From Acetobacter cerevisiae (GTDB lineage: Bacteria; Pseudomonadota; Alphaproteobacteria; Acetobacterales; Acetobacteraceae), in assembly GCF_001580535.1 (NCBI RefSeq), contig NZ_LHZA01000155.1:1-64000 (forward strand): a stretch of DNA of 64,000 nucleotides. The letters run 5' to 3'. Below, one piece after another: positions 25,870 to 36,003 of the stretch (the stretch's first letter is position 1; each line of letters starts with the position of its first letter). A program made the position numbers and the translations under genes. The notes below the pieces were generated by a model, which was given only the letters and a program-made list of their open reading frames with translations, was not told where the DNA came from and searched no databases.

Positions 25870-27308
25870 CCGCCAAGGGCCAGAGCAGCCTGTCGGGCCA
25901 TAGCCATCAGCGGGCCAAGAGCGAGAATAAAGAATACTGTCGCCAGCCCCATGCTACCCGAGACAAACAAGAGGCTGCGTGCTGGCCGGTCCAGCCCCTC
26001 CGCAGAGGCATCAAAATACATCACCTTCACCACCCGCAGATAATAATACGCACCAATAACGCTTGAGACTGCCCCGATCGCCACCAGAACGTAAAGGCCG
26101 GATTGCCATGCAGCGGCAAAAACCATCAGTTTCCCGAAAAAACCTGCCAGCGGCGGCGCGCCGACCATGCTGAACATGAACACCGCCAGCGCAGCCGCCA
26201 GTCCGGGGTCTGTCCGGCCCAGACCGGCCAGGTCAGAAATGGAGGTCACTTCATGCCCTCTGCGACGCATGGCCGTAATCACGGCGAATACCCCGGCATT
26301 CATGACCAGATAGGCCGCCAGGTAGACCAGCGTGGCCCGCACGCCGTTGGTGGATGCCGCCGCTAACCCCATGAGCGCGTAGCCCATATGGCCGATAGAG
26401 GAATAGGCCATCAGCCGTTTGATGTTGGTCTGCGGAATGGCAGCAAATGCACCGTAGACCATAGAGAGGATAGACAGCGTTTCAATCAGGATCTGCCAGC
26501 GCGGAGCCATAGACCCAAACGGGCCGCTCATCACGCGCAGGAACAGCGCAAAGGCCGCAAATTTGGGAGCGCCTGCCATATAGGCAGTGATGGGCGTGGG
26601 CGCCCCCTGATACACATCCGGCGTCCACATATGGAATGGCACAACCGAGAGCTTGAAGCTCAGCCCCACAACAAGGAACACAAGGCCGACCATCAGCCCC
26701 GTGGGCAGCGTAGCTGTTTGCTGAATGGCGGCAATCAGCCCGGTATAGGCCATGGTCCCCGCATACCCATAGATCAGAGACATGCCATACAACAGCAGAC
26801 CGGACGCCAGAGACCCAAGAACGAAATATTTCAGCCCGGCCTCGGAGGACGTGACATCGTCCCGCTCCAGCGCGCACAGGATGTAAATGGAGAGCGAGGA
26901 CAGCTCCAGCCCGACAAACAGCGTCATCAGATTGGCGGAGGACGCCATGATCAGCGCGCCGAGGGTTGAAAACAGGATCAGCACGCCCGTTTCAAACGGA
27001 AGCGGCGTGCGCTCTTCCGTGCGGTAGCTGAGGGTCAGCACCAGCGCTACCAGCCCGCCAAGCAGGGCCAGCATTTTCATGAAGCGGGCAAAGCCGTCAT
27101 TCACAAAGGTACCTGCATAGGCCATGCCATCGGGCGAGAGGGCCACCAGCACACCACAGCCGACAAACGCCGCGACCGTCAGCAGGGTGCAGGACACAAT
27201 GCCCTTCCCTTCCCGCTGCAAGACGCCAAACACAAGAATAACCAGCCCCGCCAGTGCGAGCGCGATTTCCGGCAGAGCCAGCGTCCAGTTAACCGATGCA
27301 GCACTCAT
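25866..27308 (-). CDS. nuoN: NADH-quinone oxidoreductase subunit N
   Basis: Antiporter-like proton-pumping subunit of complex I, 480 residues with about 14 membrane helices. The family signature FVGLELSSLSIYILCAL contains the key Glu on helix 5, VGLSFKLSVVPFHMWTPDVYQGAPTP carries the helix 7 Lys, and MAYSSIGHMGYAL the helix 9-10 area. It is complete. Its ATG overlaps the stop of an 18-codon remnant ORF rather than a nuoM gene. nuoN normally follows nuoM, so its neighbour here is abnormal. Confidence 0.96.
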   Translation of the reverse strand: MSAASVNWTLALPEIALALAGLVILVFGVLQREGKGIVSCTLLTVAAFVGCGVLVALSPDGMAYAGTFVNDGFARFMKMLALLGGLVALVLTLSYRTEERTPLPFETGVLILFSTLGALIMASSANLMTLFVGLELSSLSIYILCALERDDVTSSEAGLKYFVLGSLASGLLLYGMSLIYGYAGTMAYTGLIAAIQQTATLPTGLMVGLVFLVVGLSFKLSVVPFHMWTPDVYQGAPTPITAYMAGAPKFAAFALFLRVMSGPFGSMAPRWQILIETLSILSMVYGAFAAIPQTNIKRLMAYSSIGHMGYALMGLAAASTNGVRATLVYLAAYLVMNAGVFAVITAMRRRGHEVTSISDLAGLGRTDPGLAAALAVFMFSMVGAPPLAGFFGKLMVFAAAWQSGLYVLVAIGAVSSVIGAYYYLRVVKVMYFDASAEGLDRPARSLLFVSGSMGLATVFFILALGPLMAMARQAALALGG

Positions 27309-27361
27309 GGCTCGGCACTCCGTTCAGAGCAGGAGAAAACAGGAAAGACAGCGTGGGTCAT
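27305..27361 (-). pseudogene. nuoM: Remnant of nuoM: 18-codon in-frame relic
   Basis: Between nuoL and nuoN, where nuoM (about 500 codons) belongs, only 63 bases remain. On the minus strand they hold GGAGA, 5 bases, then an ATG opening 18 codons (MTHAVFPVFS-CSERSAEP) that end at a TGA overlapping the nuoN ATG. The first ten residues look like an antiporter-subunit N-terminus ('FPxxS'). The simplest reading is an internal deletion that kept frame, ribosome binding site and coupling to nuoN. The identity as nuoM is inferred from position. Misassembly across paralogous nuoL/M/N sequence is an alternative. Confidence 0.6.
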
Positions 27362-27371
27362 TTCAGTCTCC

Positions 27372-29324
27372 TCACCCGCAGAGGGCTACGGTCAGTACCA
27401 CGACCAACCCCGCCAGCATGGTGAACGCATAGAACGCGATAGACCCGGTTTGCAGACGGATAGCGTCAGACGCGCCATTGGCCGTCGCCTGCACCAGATC
27501 ACGCGGGAGGCCTTCAACCGCCCCTTCCTCGCCGTCTTTCCAGAGAATACGGGCGAGGGCGGTATAAGGCCGGACAAAAATGCGGTCATACAGCTCATCA
27601 AAATACCATTTGTTGAGCAGGAACCGATAAAGAGGGCCACAGGAGCGAGCCAGCGCTCCCGGCAGATCCGGTCTGGCAATATAGAACACATACGCTACAG
27701 CAATACCCGCCAGCCCGACCAAAGAAGGCAGAAGCGCCACCAGTCCCGGCACATGCTCAAAGATTTCCATGATGCTGTTATCCGGCGCATTGAAGATGCT
27801 GCCTTGCCAGAACGCGGCCTGCTGCGTGCCAATATAATACGGAGCCAGCACAATCCCGCTCACCACAGAGCCGATTGCCAGCAGCACCAGCGGAATAGTC
27901 ATGGAAAGCGGGCTTTCATGCGCGGCGTCCCGCATTTGTGCATCCGCTGGCGCACCGTGGAATACCAGAAAGATCAGACGCCAGCTGTAGAAGGCTGTCA
28001 GGAAGGCCGTGATGACGCCCAGCGTCCACGCATAATGGCTCATGCCGCTATCCGCCGCCCAAAGCGTGTTGAGGATGGCGTCTTTGGACCAGTAGCCGGC
28101 AAAGGGGAACACGCCGGCCAGCGCCAGACTACCAATCCACATCACCGCATACGTCAGCGGCAGTTTTTTCCACAGCCCGCCCATGCGGAACATGTTCTGT
28201 TCATCATGCATGGCATGGATCACGGAACCGGCTCCCAGGAACAGCAGCGCTTTGAAAAAGGCATGTGTTGTCAGGTGAAAAACGGACGCCTGATACGCTC
28301 CCACGCCGACAGCCGCGAACATATACCCCAGCTGGGAGCAGGTGGAATAGGCAATGCTCCGCTTGATATCCGGCTGCACCATGCCGACCGTGGCGGCAAA
28401 AAAACAGGTTGTGGCACCAATAAATATCACGAACAGGCGGGTGTTCGGTGCAACCTCCAGCAAGGGCGACATCCGCGCCATCAGGAAGACGCCAGCCGTC
28501 ACCATGGTGGCTGCGTGGATTAGCGCCGAGACAGGGGTTGGGCCTTCCATGGCGTCGGGCAGCCATGTGTGCAGAAAGAGCTGTGCTGATTTCCCCATGG
28601 CCCCGACAAACAGCAGGAAGCTGATGACTTCCACCATACGGAAAGACTGCCCGAACAGCGTGTACGGTGCCCCGGCAACCTGCGGCACAGCGGCGAAAAT
28701 GTCCTCATACCGCACGGACTGGAACTGGACATAAATCAGGCCAATCCCGACGAGGAAAAACAAGTCTGCCACGCGGTTGACCACAAAAGCCTTGATGGCC
28801 GCAGCCGTGGCGGCCGGACGGTCATACCAATAGCCAATGAGCAGATAACTGGCGAGGCCGACCCCTTCCCACCCGAAAAACAGCTGAATGAGGTCCGAGG
28901 ACGACACCAGCATGAGCATGGCGAAGGTAAACAGCGAGAGATACGCAAAAAACCGATAAACCGGCATGCTCTCATGGCTCATATAGCCAAGGCTGTAGCA
29001 GTGAACCAGCAGCGAGATGCACAGCACCATGGCCGTCATGGTCACGGAAAGCGTATCGAACCGCAGGGTCCATGTGGCGTGAAAGCCGCCCGCATTGATC
29101 CAGTCCGCCAGCGGCACGGCAGAGGGGCCAAAGCCGGAGGTCCAGCCGCCATACAGCGCTCCCACCCCGCACAGGGTGGCCATGCCCATGCACAGCAATG
29201 TCACGATTTTGGCCGCAGTGTCGCCCATCAGGCGGCCACCGAGCCCTGCCACAACGGCACCCGCCAGAGGCAGAGTCACGGCTGCGGCAAACAGGTGAAG
29301 ATCGGTCTGCATGAGTCCGCTCAT
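27372..29324 (-). CDS. nuoL: NADH-quinone oxidoreductase subunit L
   Basis: Largest antiporter-like subunit of complex I, 650 residues with about 15-16 helices and the long lateral helix near the C-terminus that braces the membrane arm. Seen: [22 protein letters not shown] (helix 5 Glu), [23 protein letters not shown] (helix 7-8 Lys/His region) and [13 protein letters not shown]. It is full length. The ATG overlaps the nuoK stop in ATGA. The lateral helix normally runs over NuoM and NuoN, so absence of NuoM would disturb its packing. Confidence 0.96.
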   Translation of the reverse strand: MSGLMQTDLHLFAAAVTLPLAGAVVAGLGGRLMGDTAAKIVTLLCMGMATLCGVGALYGGWTSGFGPSAVPLADWINAGGFHATWTLRFDTLSVTMTAMVLCISLLVHCYSLGYMSHESMPVYRFFAYLSLFTFAMLMLVSSSDLIQLFFGWEGVGLASYLLIGYWYDRPAATAAAIKAFVVNRVADLFFLVGIGLIYVQFQSVRYEDIFAAVPQVAGAPYTLFGQSFRMVEVISFLLFVGAMGKSAQLFLHTWLPDAMEGPTPVSALIHAATMVTAGVFLMARMSPLLEVAPNTRLFVIFIGATTCFFAATVGMVQPDIKRSIAYSTCSQLGYMFAAVGVGAYQASVFHLTTHAFFKALLFLGAGSVIHAMHDEQNMFRMGGLWKKLPLTYAVMWIGSLALAGVFPFAGYWSKDAILNTLWAADSGMSHYAWTLGVITAFLTAFYSWRLIFLVFHGAPADAQMRDAAHESPLSMTIPLVLLAIGSVVSGIVLAPYYIGTQQAAFWQGSIFNAPDNSIMEIFEHVPGLVALLPSLVGLAGIAVAYVFYIARPDLPGALARSCGPLYRFLLNKWYFDELYDRIFVRPYTALARILWKDGEEGAVEGLPRDLVQATANGASDAIRLQTGSIAFYAFTMLAGLVVVLTVALCG

Positions 29325-29644
29325 CCCTTCATCATCGTGACGTCTTCGACCTGGATCGAGCCACGGTTACGGAAATACACCGTGACAATCGCCAGCCCGA
29401 TGGCGGCTTCCGCTGCGGCAATGGTGAGCACAAACAGCACCATCACCTGCCCGGAGAGATCTCCATGCGCGGAGGAAAACGCCACAAAATTCAGATTGGC
29501 CGCCAGAAGAATGAGCTCCATGGACATCAGGATGATGATGATATTCTTCCGGTTAAGAAAAATACCCAGCACCCCCAGCACCAGCAGCGCCGCACTGACC
29601 ACAAGATAAGGCCCAAGCCCGATAGGAGCGATTGCCGGTGTCAT
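29321..29644 (-). CDS. nuoK: NADH-quinone oxidoreductase subunit K
   Basis: Small three-helix membrane subunit of complex I, 107 residues (the usual size is about 100). The two conserved membrane glutamates are in [12 protein letters not shown] (second helix) and [11 protein letters not shown] (third helix); they form part of the E-channel linking quinone reduction to proton movement. [11 protein letters not shown] is the usual short C-terminal tail. Both ends overlap the neighbouring nuo genes by four bases. Confidence 0.96.
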   Translation of the reverse strand: MTPAIAPIGLGPYLVVSAALLVLGVLGIFLNRKNIIIILMSMELILLAANLNFVAFSSAHGDLSGQVMVLFVLTIAAAEAAIGLAIVTVYFRNRGSIQVEDVTMMKG

Positions 29645-30357
29645 GCGCCAGTCTCCTCTTTTTCCGCCTCTTTGCGCTGCTCATCAGAACCGTAAGAGCC
29701 GGGAGCAGCAATTTCGTAATACGAGGTTCGGGGGCGCAGAAAACCACCCTGCTCCAACACGTTTTCGCCAAGTGGCAGTTGCACAAGCTCCAGCGTCTCT
29801 TCACGTGTGCGTGCATGCTGTTTTTCGATATTCTGCCGACGCCCGCTACCGGTTTGACGGAGGGTGAGCACAATAGCCCCGATCATGGCGACGAGAAGCA
29901 CCAGCCCGCAGGCCTGAAACAGCAACACGTAGTGGGTATAGATCAGCGTGCCCAAAGCCGCCGTGTTGGTCAGGCCGGGAGCCGCCTGCACTGCTCCCCC
30001 CGCACTGGCCGGAGCCATGCTCCAGTTGCTCATAGCCATAACGAGCTCGGCAAACAGGATGCCCCCAACACACGCCCCGATAGGCGCGTTACGCTGCAAG
30101 CCTTCCCGCAGTTGCGTGAAATCAACATCCAGCATCATGACGACAAACAGGAACAGGACCGCCACCGCGCCGACATAGACAATGACCAGCAGCATCGCCA
30201 GGAACTCGGCTCCAGCGATGAGAAACAGTCCGGATGCATTGAAAAACGCCAGAATAAGAAACAGCACTGCATGCACCGGGTTGCGCACACTAATGACCAT
30301 ACCCGCAGACATCAGCAACACGGCGGCAAAAACGTAAAAAACAACCTGCGCCAACAT
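29641..30357 (-). CDS. nuoJ: NADH-quinone oxidoreductase subunit J
   Basis: Membrane subunit of complex I, 238 residues, five helices in the first 175 residues. The third helix ([20 protein letters not shown]) carries the pi-bulge Tyr/Gly region conserved in the family. The last 60 or so residues form a charged soluble tail (from about [13 protein letters not shown] to the end) longer than in E. coli, while alphaproteobacterial NuoJ proteins are often extended here. The gene lies 36 bases after nuoI, the widest gap in the operon apart from the nuoM scar. Confidence 0.94.
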   Translation of the reverse strand: MLAQVVFYVFAAVLLMSAGMVISVRNPVHAVLFLILAFFNASGLFLIAGAEFLAMLLVIVYVGAVAVLFLFVVMMLDVDFTQLREGLQRNAPIGACVGGILFAELVMAMSNWSMAPASAGGAVQAAPGLTNTAALGTLIYTHYVLLFQACGLVLLVAMIGAIVLTLRQTGSGRRQNIEKQHARTREETLELVQLPLGENVLEQGGFLRPRTSYYEIAAPGSYGSDEQRKEAEKEETGA

Positions 30358-30393
30358 CAGCCGGCCTCCTGCCCCAGCCGGGGCTGCACGGGG

Positions 30394-30882
30394 TTAACGA
30401 TACGGGGCATCGTATTCCAGCCGACGGGCTAGCAAGGCTTCCCACCGGTCTCCATTTTCAAGGAGCTTATCCTTGTCGTAGAGCAACTCTTCCCGTGTTT
30501 CTGTAGCGAATTCGTAATTGGGCCCTTCGACAATGGCATCCACCGGGCAGGCTTCCTCGCACAGACCGCAATAGATGCATTTTGTCATGTCGATATCGTA
30601 ACGCGTGGTGCGGCGGGAGCCATCATCGCGCTCTTCCGCCTCAATCGTAATAGCTTCCGCCGGACACGTAGCTTCGCAAAGCTTGCAGGCAATGCAGCGC
30701 TCTTCCCCATTCGGGTAACGCCGCAGGGCGTGTTCCCCGCGAAAGCGCGGCGAAAGCGGCCCTTTTTCATACGGGTAGTTCAGCGTCACCTTCGGCTGGA
30801 ACATCATTTTGAATGTTGAAGCCATCCCACCGACAAGTTCTGTCAGCAGGAACGAGCGGAACGTGCGTGTTAAAGCGCCCAT
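30394..30882 (-). CDS. nuoI: NADH-quinone oxidoreductase subunit I (two 4Fe-4S clusters)
   Basis: TYKY-type electron carrier of the complex I connecting arm, 162 residues. Two ferredoxin motifs are intact: C63-x2-C66-x2-C69-x3-C73 and C102-x2-C105-x2-C108-x3-C112, binding clusters N6a and N6b that relay electrons to NuoB. An amphipathic N-terminal helix precedes them. It has the normal alphaproteobacterial length. Its ATG shares one base with the nuoH stop. Confidence 0.97.
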   Translation of the reverse strand: MGALTRTFRSFLLTELVGGMASTFKMMFQPKVTLNYPYEKGPLSPRFRGEHALRRYPNGEERCIACKLCEATCPAEAITIEAEERDDGSRRTTRYDIDMTKCIYCGLCEEACPVDAIVEGPNYEFATETREELLYDKDKLLENGDRWEALLARRLEYDAPYR

Positions 30883-31910
30883 CAGTTTACGCCTCCTACC
30901 TGTGGCAACAGGCCTGTGGCCATCAGGAAACCAGCCGTTGCAATCATCCAGACCAGTGACAGCGGCAGGAAGACTTTCCAGCCAAGACGCATCAGCTGGT
31001 CATACCGGAAGCGGGGAAATGTTGCCCGGATCCAGATAAACACAAAGAGGCAAAACAAGATTTTAAAAATCAGCCACAGCGGTCCGGGTACCCATGTAAA
31101 GGGCGCCAGCCCTAGCGGTGGCAGCCAGCCTCCCAGAAACAGAATGCTAATCATGCCTGACATCAGGATCATGTTTGCATATTCACCAAGAAAAAAGAGA
31201 CCGAAGGCCAGTGACGAATATTCCACAAAGAACCCGGCCACGAGTTCACTCTCGCCTTCCGGCAGGTCAAACGGCGCACGATTGGTTTCCGCGAGCGCCG
31301 AAATGAAGAAGACGATAAACATCGGGAACATTGGCACACAGAACCAGATATGGCGCTGGGCCAGCACAATATCATTCAGGTTCAGGCTGCCTACGGCCAG
31401 CAGGACCGAGACAATGACCAGCCCAATGGACACTTCATATGAGACCATCTGCGCGGCAGACCGCAGCCCACCCAGAAAGGCATAGCGGGAATTGGATGCC
31501 CACCCGGCAATCAGGATGCCGTAAACCCCCAACGAGGAAATGGCGAGCAGATACAAAATGCCAACATTGATATCCGCCACGGCCAGACCGTTTCCGGTTG
31601 GAATAACTGCCCAGGCCAGCATGGCGAGAGAAAAGGTGAGAAACGGTGCAAAGAGAAACAGCGCCCGGTTTGCCCCGGCGGGAATAACCGTTTCCTTCAT
31701 AATCATCTTGATGGCATCGGCAAATGCCTGAAACATCCCGAACGGGCCGTTCACATTCGGCCCGCGCCGACGCTGCATGGCCGCCATCACCTTGCGCTCC
31801 ATAAGCGTCAGATACGCCACGGCAATCAGCAACGGCACCAGAACGGCCAGTGTTTCCAGCAGCATCAGAATAATCTGGCCTGCGAGCGTATGATAAAAAA
31901 ACTGCGCCAT
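30882..31910 (-). CDS. nuoH: NADH-quinone oxidoreductase subunit H
   Basis: Membrane subunit that forms the quinone chamber with NuoB and NuoD, 342 residues with eight or nine helices. The characteristic [23 protein letters not shown] segment is present around residues 36-58, as is the acidic loop [20 protein letters not shown] that lines the quinone site, and [17 protein letters not shown] near the C-terminus. It is full length, six bases after nuoG. Confidence 0.97.
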   Translation of the reverse strand: MAQFFYHTLAGQIILMLLETLAVLVPLLIAVAYLTLMERKVMAAMQRRRGPNVNGPFGMFQAFADAIKMIMKETVIPAGANRALFLFAPFLTFSLAMLAWAVIPTGNGLAVADINVGILYLLAISSLGVYGILIAGWASNSRYAFLGGLRSAAQMVSYEVSIGLVIVSVLLAVGSLNLNDIVLAQRHIWFCVPMFPMFIVFFISALAETNRAPFDLPEGESELVAGFFVEYSSLAFGLFFLGEYANMILMSGMISILFLGGWLPPLGLAPFTWVPGPLWLIFKILFCLFVFIWIRATFPRFRYDQLMRLGWKVFLPLSLVWMIATAGFLMATGLLPQVGGVN

Positions 31911-31916
31911 TCGCCC

Positions 31917-34016
31917 TTACTCCGCCGCTACTGCACGCACAGGCCCGTAAACACGGGAACAGTCCGCCATGGTGGGGCTGGCCCGGCTGATGGGGTTGGT
32001 CTGGTAGTAATCCTGCATCACCGGTCTGAAAGCGCTTGCAGCAAGCCCCTCCTCCTGCGCGGCGGAAACCGCCGGCACACTCGGTGCGGACACGCCCTGC
32101 CCTTCAATCTGCGTAATCGGCTGAGCAACAGCCCCGATCTGCCGGAAGATCGGATTGACCTCTGCCATCCTGTCCCGCAGAGCATCCAGCGTGTCATAGG
32201 GCAGTGTTTTGCCGATCACTTCAGAAAAAGCGCGAAGAATACGCCAGTCTTCCCGCGCCTCACCCGGCGGGAAAACAGCCCGGAAGCTCCGCTGCACGCG
32301 GCCTTCCGTGTTGACATACGTGCCCGGTTTTTCCGTATAGGCCGCACCCGGCAGGATGATATCGGCGCGGGCCGCGGCAGCATCGCCATGGTGGCCCTGA
32401 TAGACCACGAACGTGTCAGCCTCGATTTTATCAACCGGGAATTCATCAGCACCCAGCAGCCAGAGAACATCAACGTCCCCCCGCAGCATGCCGCTGGCGT
32501 TGCGCCCGCGCGTGCCGGGCAGGAAGCCGAGGTCCAGCGCGCCAACGCGTGAGGCCGCAGTGTGCAGGACGTTAAGCCCGTTCCAGCCCTCTGCAATCGC
32601 GCCGGTCTGAATGGCCAGTTTTTTACAGGCGTCATAAATAGCTGATGCATCAGGGCGGGTCAGCGCGCCATGACCGATGATAATCATGGGCCGCTTTGCG
32701 GTTTGCAGAGTTTCGGCAAAAGGATGACTACCATCAAGAAGCTTTTCCAGAACCTCTGGCCCATCCCCAAGCAACTCAGCCGGATAGGTTGGGTCCGTCA
32801 GCGGGTGTCCGATCATGGCAATCGGGAAGCGACCGCGCCCGGAATCCAGAAAGCGTTTACGGATACGGGCATTCAGCACCGGAGCCTCATGCCGAGGATG
32901 CGTCCCCACCAGCAGAAGGGCATCGGCCTCCTCTATGCCGAGAATGCCGCTGTTAAACAGATAGCCTTCCCGCGCACTGAGGTCATACCAGGCGTTATCC
33001 TGACGACAGTCGAGATTGGGCGAGCCCAGAGACGTCATCAGGTCTTTCAGAGCACACAGGCTTTCCGCGTCACATAGATCCCCCGCAATAGCACCGATCT
33101 GATAGCCAGAAACCCCATCCAGACGCCGTGCGAGAGATACAAAAGCCTCCTGCCAGGACGCCTGCATCAGTTTGCCATGCACCCGCACCCACGGGCGATC
33201 CAACCGCCTGCGCTTGAGGCCATCAACTGAAAAACGCCCTTTGTCAGACAGCCATTCTTCATTCACCTCATCATTCACGCGCGGCACAATCCGCATGACC
33301 TCACCGCCACGCGCCTGAATCTGGATGTTGGTGCCAACAGCATCCATCACATCAATGCTGTCCGTCTTTTTGTATTCCCAGGAACGGGCATGAAAGGCGG
33401 AGGGCTTGGCCGTCAGCGCGCCCACCGGGCAGATATCAATCAGGTTGCCAGATAGTTCTGACGTCAGCGCCTTTTCTACATAGGTGGTGATTTCCGCATT
33501 TTCGCCACGGGAGACCATCCCCAGTTCCGGCGTTCCTGCCACTTCCGTGGTGAAGCGCACACAGCGTGTGCACTGAATGCACCGCGTCATCACGGTTTTG
33601 ACCAGCGGACCGAGGTCTTTATCCGTTACCGCCCGCTTGGGTTCGTGATAGCGAGACACCCCGGTGCCATACCCGTAGGCCTGATCCTGCAAATCACACT
33701 CACCACCCTGATCGCAGATCGGGCAATCCAGCGGGTGATTAATCAGCAAAAACTCCATCACCGCACGGCGGGCACGACGCACCATCTCAGTGTCCGTCAG
33801 GATTTCCATCCCCTCCGAAACCGGGAAGCCACAGGAGGCAACTGGCTTAGGCGCACGCACCACCTGCACAAGGCACATCCTGCAGTTACCGGCTACGGAA
33901 AGCCGTTCATGATAGCAAAAGCGGGGAATTTCCTTGCCCGCAGCCTCACAGGCCTGCAAGGCGCTGAAACCGGCTGGCACATCAACAGGAGTGCCATCAA
34001 CAATCACCCTCACCAT
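31917..34016 (-). CDS. nuoG: NADH-quinone oxidoreductase subunit G
   Basis: Large iron-sulfur subunit of the peripheral arm, 699 residues. The N-terminal 2Fe-2S ferredoxin domain is visible (CYHERLSVAGNCRMCLVQ), then the His/Cys N5 cluster region (HPLDCPICDQGGECDLQD) and a 4Fe-4S motif (CIQCTRCVRF), followed by a molybdopterin-oxidoreductase-like domain that binds no cofactor in this family. Alphaproteobacterial NuoG is typically about 690 residues, so this is full length. It is five bases from nuoF. Confidence 0.96.
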   Translation of the reverse strand: MVRVIVDGTPVDVPAGFSALQACEAAGKEIPRFCYHERLSVAGNCRMCLVQVVRAPKPVASCGFPVSEGMEILTDTEMVRRARRAVMEFLLINHPLDCPICDQGGECDLQDQAYGYGTGVSRYHEPKRAVTDKDLGPLVKTVMTRCIQCTRCVRFTTEVAGTPELGMVSRGENAEITTYVEKALTSELSGNLIDICPVGALTAKPSAFHARSWEYKKTDSIDVMDAVGTNIQIQARGGEVMRIVPRVNDEVNEEWLSDKGRFSVDGLKRRRLDRPWVRVHGKLMQASWQEAFVSLARRLDGVSGYQIGAIAGDLCDAESLCALKDLMTSLGSPNLDCRQDNAWYDLSAREGYLFNSGILGIEEADALLLVGTHPRHEAPVLNARIRKRFLDSGRGRFPIAMIGHPLTDPTYPAELLGDGPEVLEKLLDGSHPFAETLQTAKRPMIIIGHGALTRPDASAIYDACKKLAIQTGAIAEGWNGLNVLHTAASRVGALDLGFLPGTRGRNASGMLRGDVDVLWLLGADEFPVDKIEADTFVVYQGHHGDAAAARADIILPGAAYTEKPGTYVNTEGRVQRSFRAVFPPGEAREDWRILRAFSEVIGKTLPYDTLDALRDRMAEVNPIFRQIGAVAQPITQIEGQGVSAPSVPAVSAAQEEGLAASAFRPVMQDYYQTNPISRASPTMADCSRVYGPVRAVAAE

Positions 34017-34021
34017 AGCGT

Positions 34022-35350
34022 TTACTCCGCAGCCACTGGCACGCCGGAGGCTGGCACCTGCACCAGCCCCGTGCCGCCATGTGCTGCCTTATACTGGCGG
34101 ATGCGTTCTTCCATTTCCGGCCGGAAATGGCGGATAAGACCCTGAATTGGCCAGGCGGCGGCATCACCCAGCGCGCAAATGGTGTGGCCTTCTACCTGAC
34201 GGGTCACCTGCTCCAGCAGGTCAATTTCATCCAGTTCCGCCCGGCCCTGAACCATCCGATCCATCATGCGCATCATCCAGCCGGTTCCTTCCCGGCACGG
34301 GGTGCACTGCCCGCAGCTTTCATGTTTGAAAAAGCGTGAGAACCGGGCAATGGCTTCAATAATGTCGGTCGATTTGTCCATGACAATCATGCAGCCCGTG
34401 CCCAGACCGGAACGCTCTGCGCGCAGACTGTCATAATCCATCAGCACAGTTTCACACACGGATTTTGGCAAAACCGGAACCGAGCATCCGCCCGGGATGA
34501 CGGCCAGAAGATTATCCCAGCCACCCCGAACGCCACCGCCATGTTTTTCGATAATTTCTTTCAGCGGCACCCCAAGTTCTTCTTCAAAAACACATGGCGT
34601 ATTCACATGGCCGGAAATGGCCATCAACTTGCTACCCGCATTGTTAGGCCGCCCCAGCCCGACGAACCATGCCGCCCCCCGCCGCAGAATGGTGGAGGTC
34701 ACGGCAATGCTCTCCACGTTATTCACGGTGGTCGGGCACCCATAAAGCCCAGCCCCGGCGGGGAATGGGGGCTTCATCCGTGGCTGGCCTTTTTTGCCTT
34801 CCAGACTTTCCAGCAGGGCCGTTTCTTCCCCACAGATATACGCTCCGGCACCGCGATGAATGAAGAAATCAAAATCCCAACCGGATCCAGAGGCATTTTT
34901 GCCAATCAGTCCGGCAGCATAGGCTTCATCCACCGCAGTCTGAAGATGGACGGCTTCATTAAAAAACTCGCCACGCACATAGATATAGGCGGCATGCGCG
35001 CCCATGGCGAAAGAGGCAATCAGTGCGCTTTCAATCAGCTTATGCGGTTCATGCCTGAGAACTTCACGATCTTTACAGGTTCCCGGCTCTGACTCATCGC
35101 CATTGATCACCAGGTAATGCGGCCGGCCATCGGACTTTTTGGGCATGAAGGACCATTTCAGCCCGGTCGGGAACCCGGCTCCGCCGCGACCGCGCAGGCC
35201 GGATGCCTTCATTTCCGCAACAATGGCATCCCGCCCTTTTGCCAGAATCTCCGCTGTATTCTGCCAGTCTCCCCGCTTACGCGCGCCCTCTAACCGCCAG
35301 TCATCCTGGCCGTAGAGATTTGTGAAGATCCGGTCCTTGTCCTGCAACAT
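34022..35350 (-). CDS. nuoF: NADH-quinone oxidoreductase subunit F (NADH/FMN site)
   Basis: Site of NADH oxidation by FMN, 442 residues. The glycine-rich NADH loop [16 protein letters not shown] lies at 51-66, the FMN-binding [13 protein letters not shown] region follows, then the cluster N3 motif [11 protein letters not shown] and its fourth cysteine further on (HTICALGDA). With NuoE and NuoG it makes the dehydrogenase module. The start is an ATG with GGGCATG context 11 bases after the nuoE stop. Confidence 0.97.
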   Translation of the reverse strand: MLQDKDRIFTNLYGQDDWRLEGARKRGDWQNTAEILAKGRDAIVAEMKASGLRGRGGAGFPTGLKWSFMPKKSDGRPHYLVINGDESEPGTCKDREVLRHEPHKLIESALIASFAMGAHAAYIYVRGEFFNEAVHLQTAVDEAYAAGLIGKNASGSGWDFDFFIHRGAGAYICGEETALLESLEGKKGQPRMKPPFPAGAGLYGCPTTVNNVESIAVTSTILRRGAAWFVGLGRPNNAGSKLMAISGHVNTPCVFEEELGVPLKEIIEKHGGGVRGGWDNLLAVIPGGCSVPVLPKSVCETVLMDYDSLRAERSGLGTGCMIVMDKSTDIIEAIARFSRFFKHESCGQCTPCREGTGWMMRMMDRMVQGRAELDEIDLLEQVTRQVEGHTICALGDAAAWPIQGLIRHFRPEMEERIRQYKAAHGGTGLVQVPASGVPVAAE

Positions 35351-35361
35351 GCCCGTCTCTC

Positions 35362-36003
35362 CTACTTGTTTTCAGAAATCGAATGGACAGAATCCATCAG
35401 CGTCTTACGGCCGCCTTCCGGAGCAGAGCCGCAACGGTTGATTGTCGGGCCGGCAGGCGGACGTTCCCCTTTGCGCAGCGCGTCAATCAGCGCCACAGTG
35501 CGCGGGCCGTCCATGTCTTCATAAAAATCATCATCAACCTGCAGGATAGGCGCATTGGAACACGCGCCGAGACACTCCACCTGTGTCAGGGTGAACTGCC
35601 CGTCTGCGCTGGTCTCGCCAAAACCCGCAATGCCGGTCGCACGCTTGCAGGCTGCCACAACATCATCTGAACCCCGCAGCCAGCATGGCGTTGTGGTGCA
35701 AACCTGCAAATGGTAGCGGCCCACAGGCTTTGTGTTGAACATGGTGTAGAAAGACGCCACCTCATAAACCCGGATGGCGGCCATTTCCAGCCGACGCGCA
35801 ATCTCATCCATAGCTGCCACAGGCACCCATGCACTTCCGGTTTCCCGCCCCATTTGCCGCTGAGCAATATAGAGCAGCGGCATAACCGCACTGGCTTTGC
35901 GCTCTTCAGGATATTTGGCGAGCACAGTCACAATTTCCGCCTCGGACGCACTATCGAAAGCAAAGCTATCAGGCTGTTCCTGCGGTGTCCGGTGTGTATT
36001 CAT
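35362..36003 (-). CDS. nuoE: NADH-quinone oxidoreductase subunit E (2Fe-2S)
   Basis: Thioredoxin-like subunit carrying cluster N1a, 213 residues. The four ligands are Cys102 and Cys107 in VCTTTPCW and Cys144 and Cys148 in [11 protein letters not shown]. The N-terminal helical domain contains [15 protein letters not shown]-terminal tail rich in Gly and Pro follows the core. ATGA overlap with nuoD. NuoE and NuoF together oxidise NADH. Confidence 0.96.
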   Translation of the reverse strand: MNTHRTPQEQPDSFAFDSASEAEIVTVLAKYPEERKASAVMPLLYIAQRQMGRETGSAWVPVAAMDEIARRLEMAAIRVYEVASFYTMFNTKPVGRYHLQVCTTTPCWLRGSDDVVAACKRATGIAGFGETSADGQFTLTQVECLGACSNAPILQVDDDFYEDMDGPRTVALIDALRKGERPPAGPTINRCGSAPEGGRKTLMDSVHSISENK

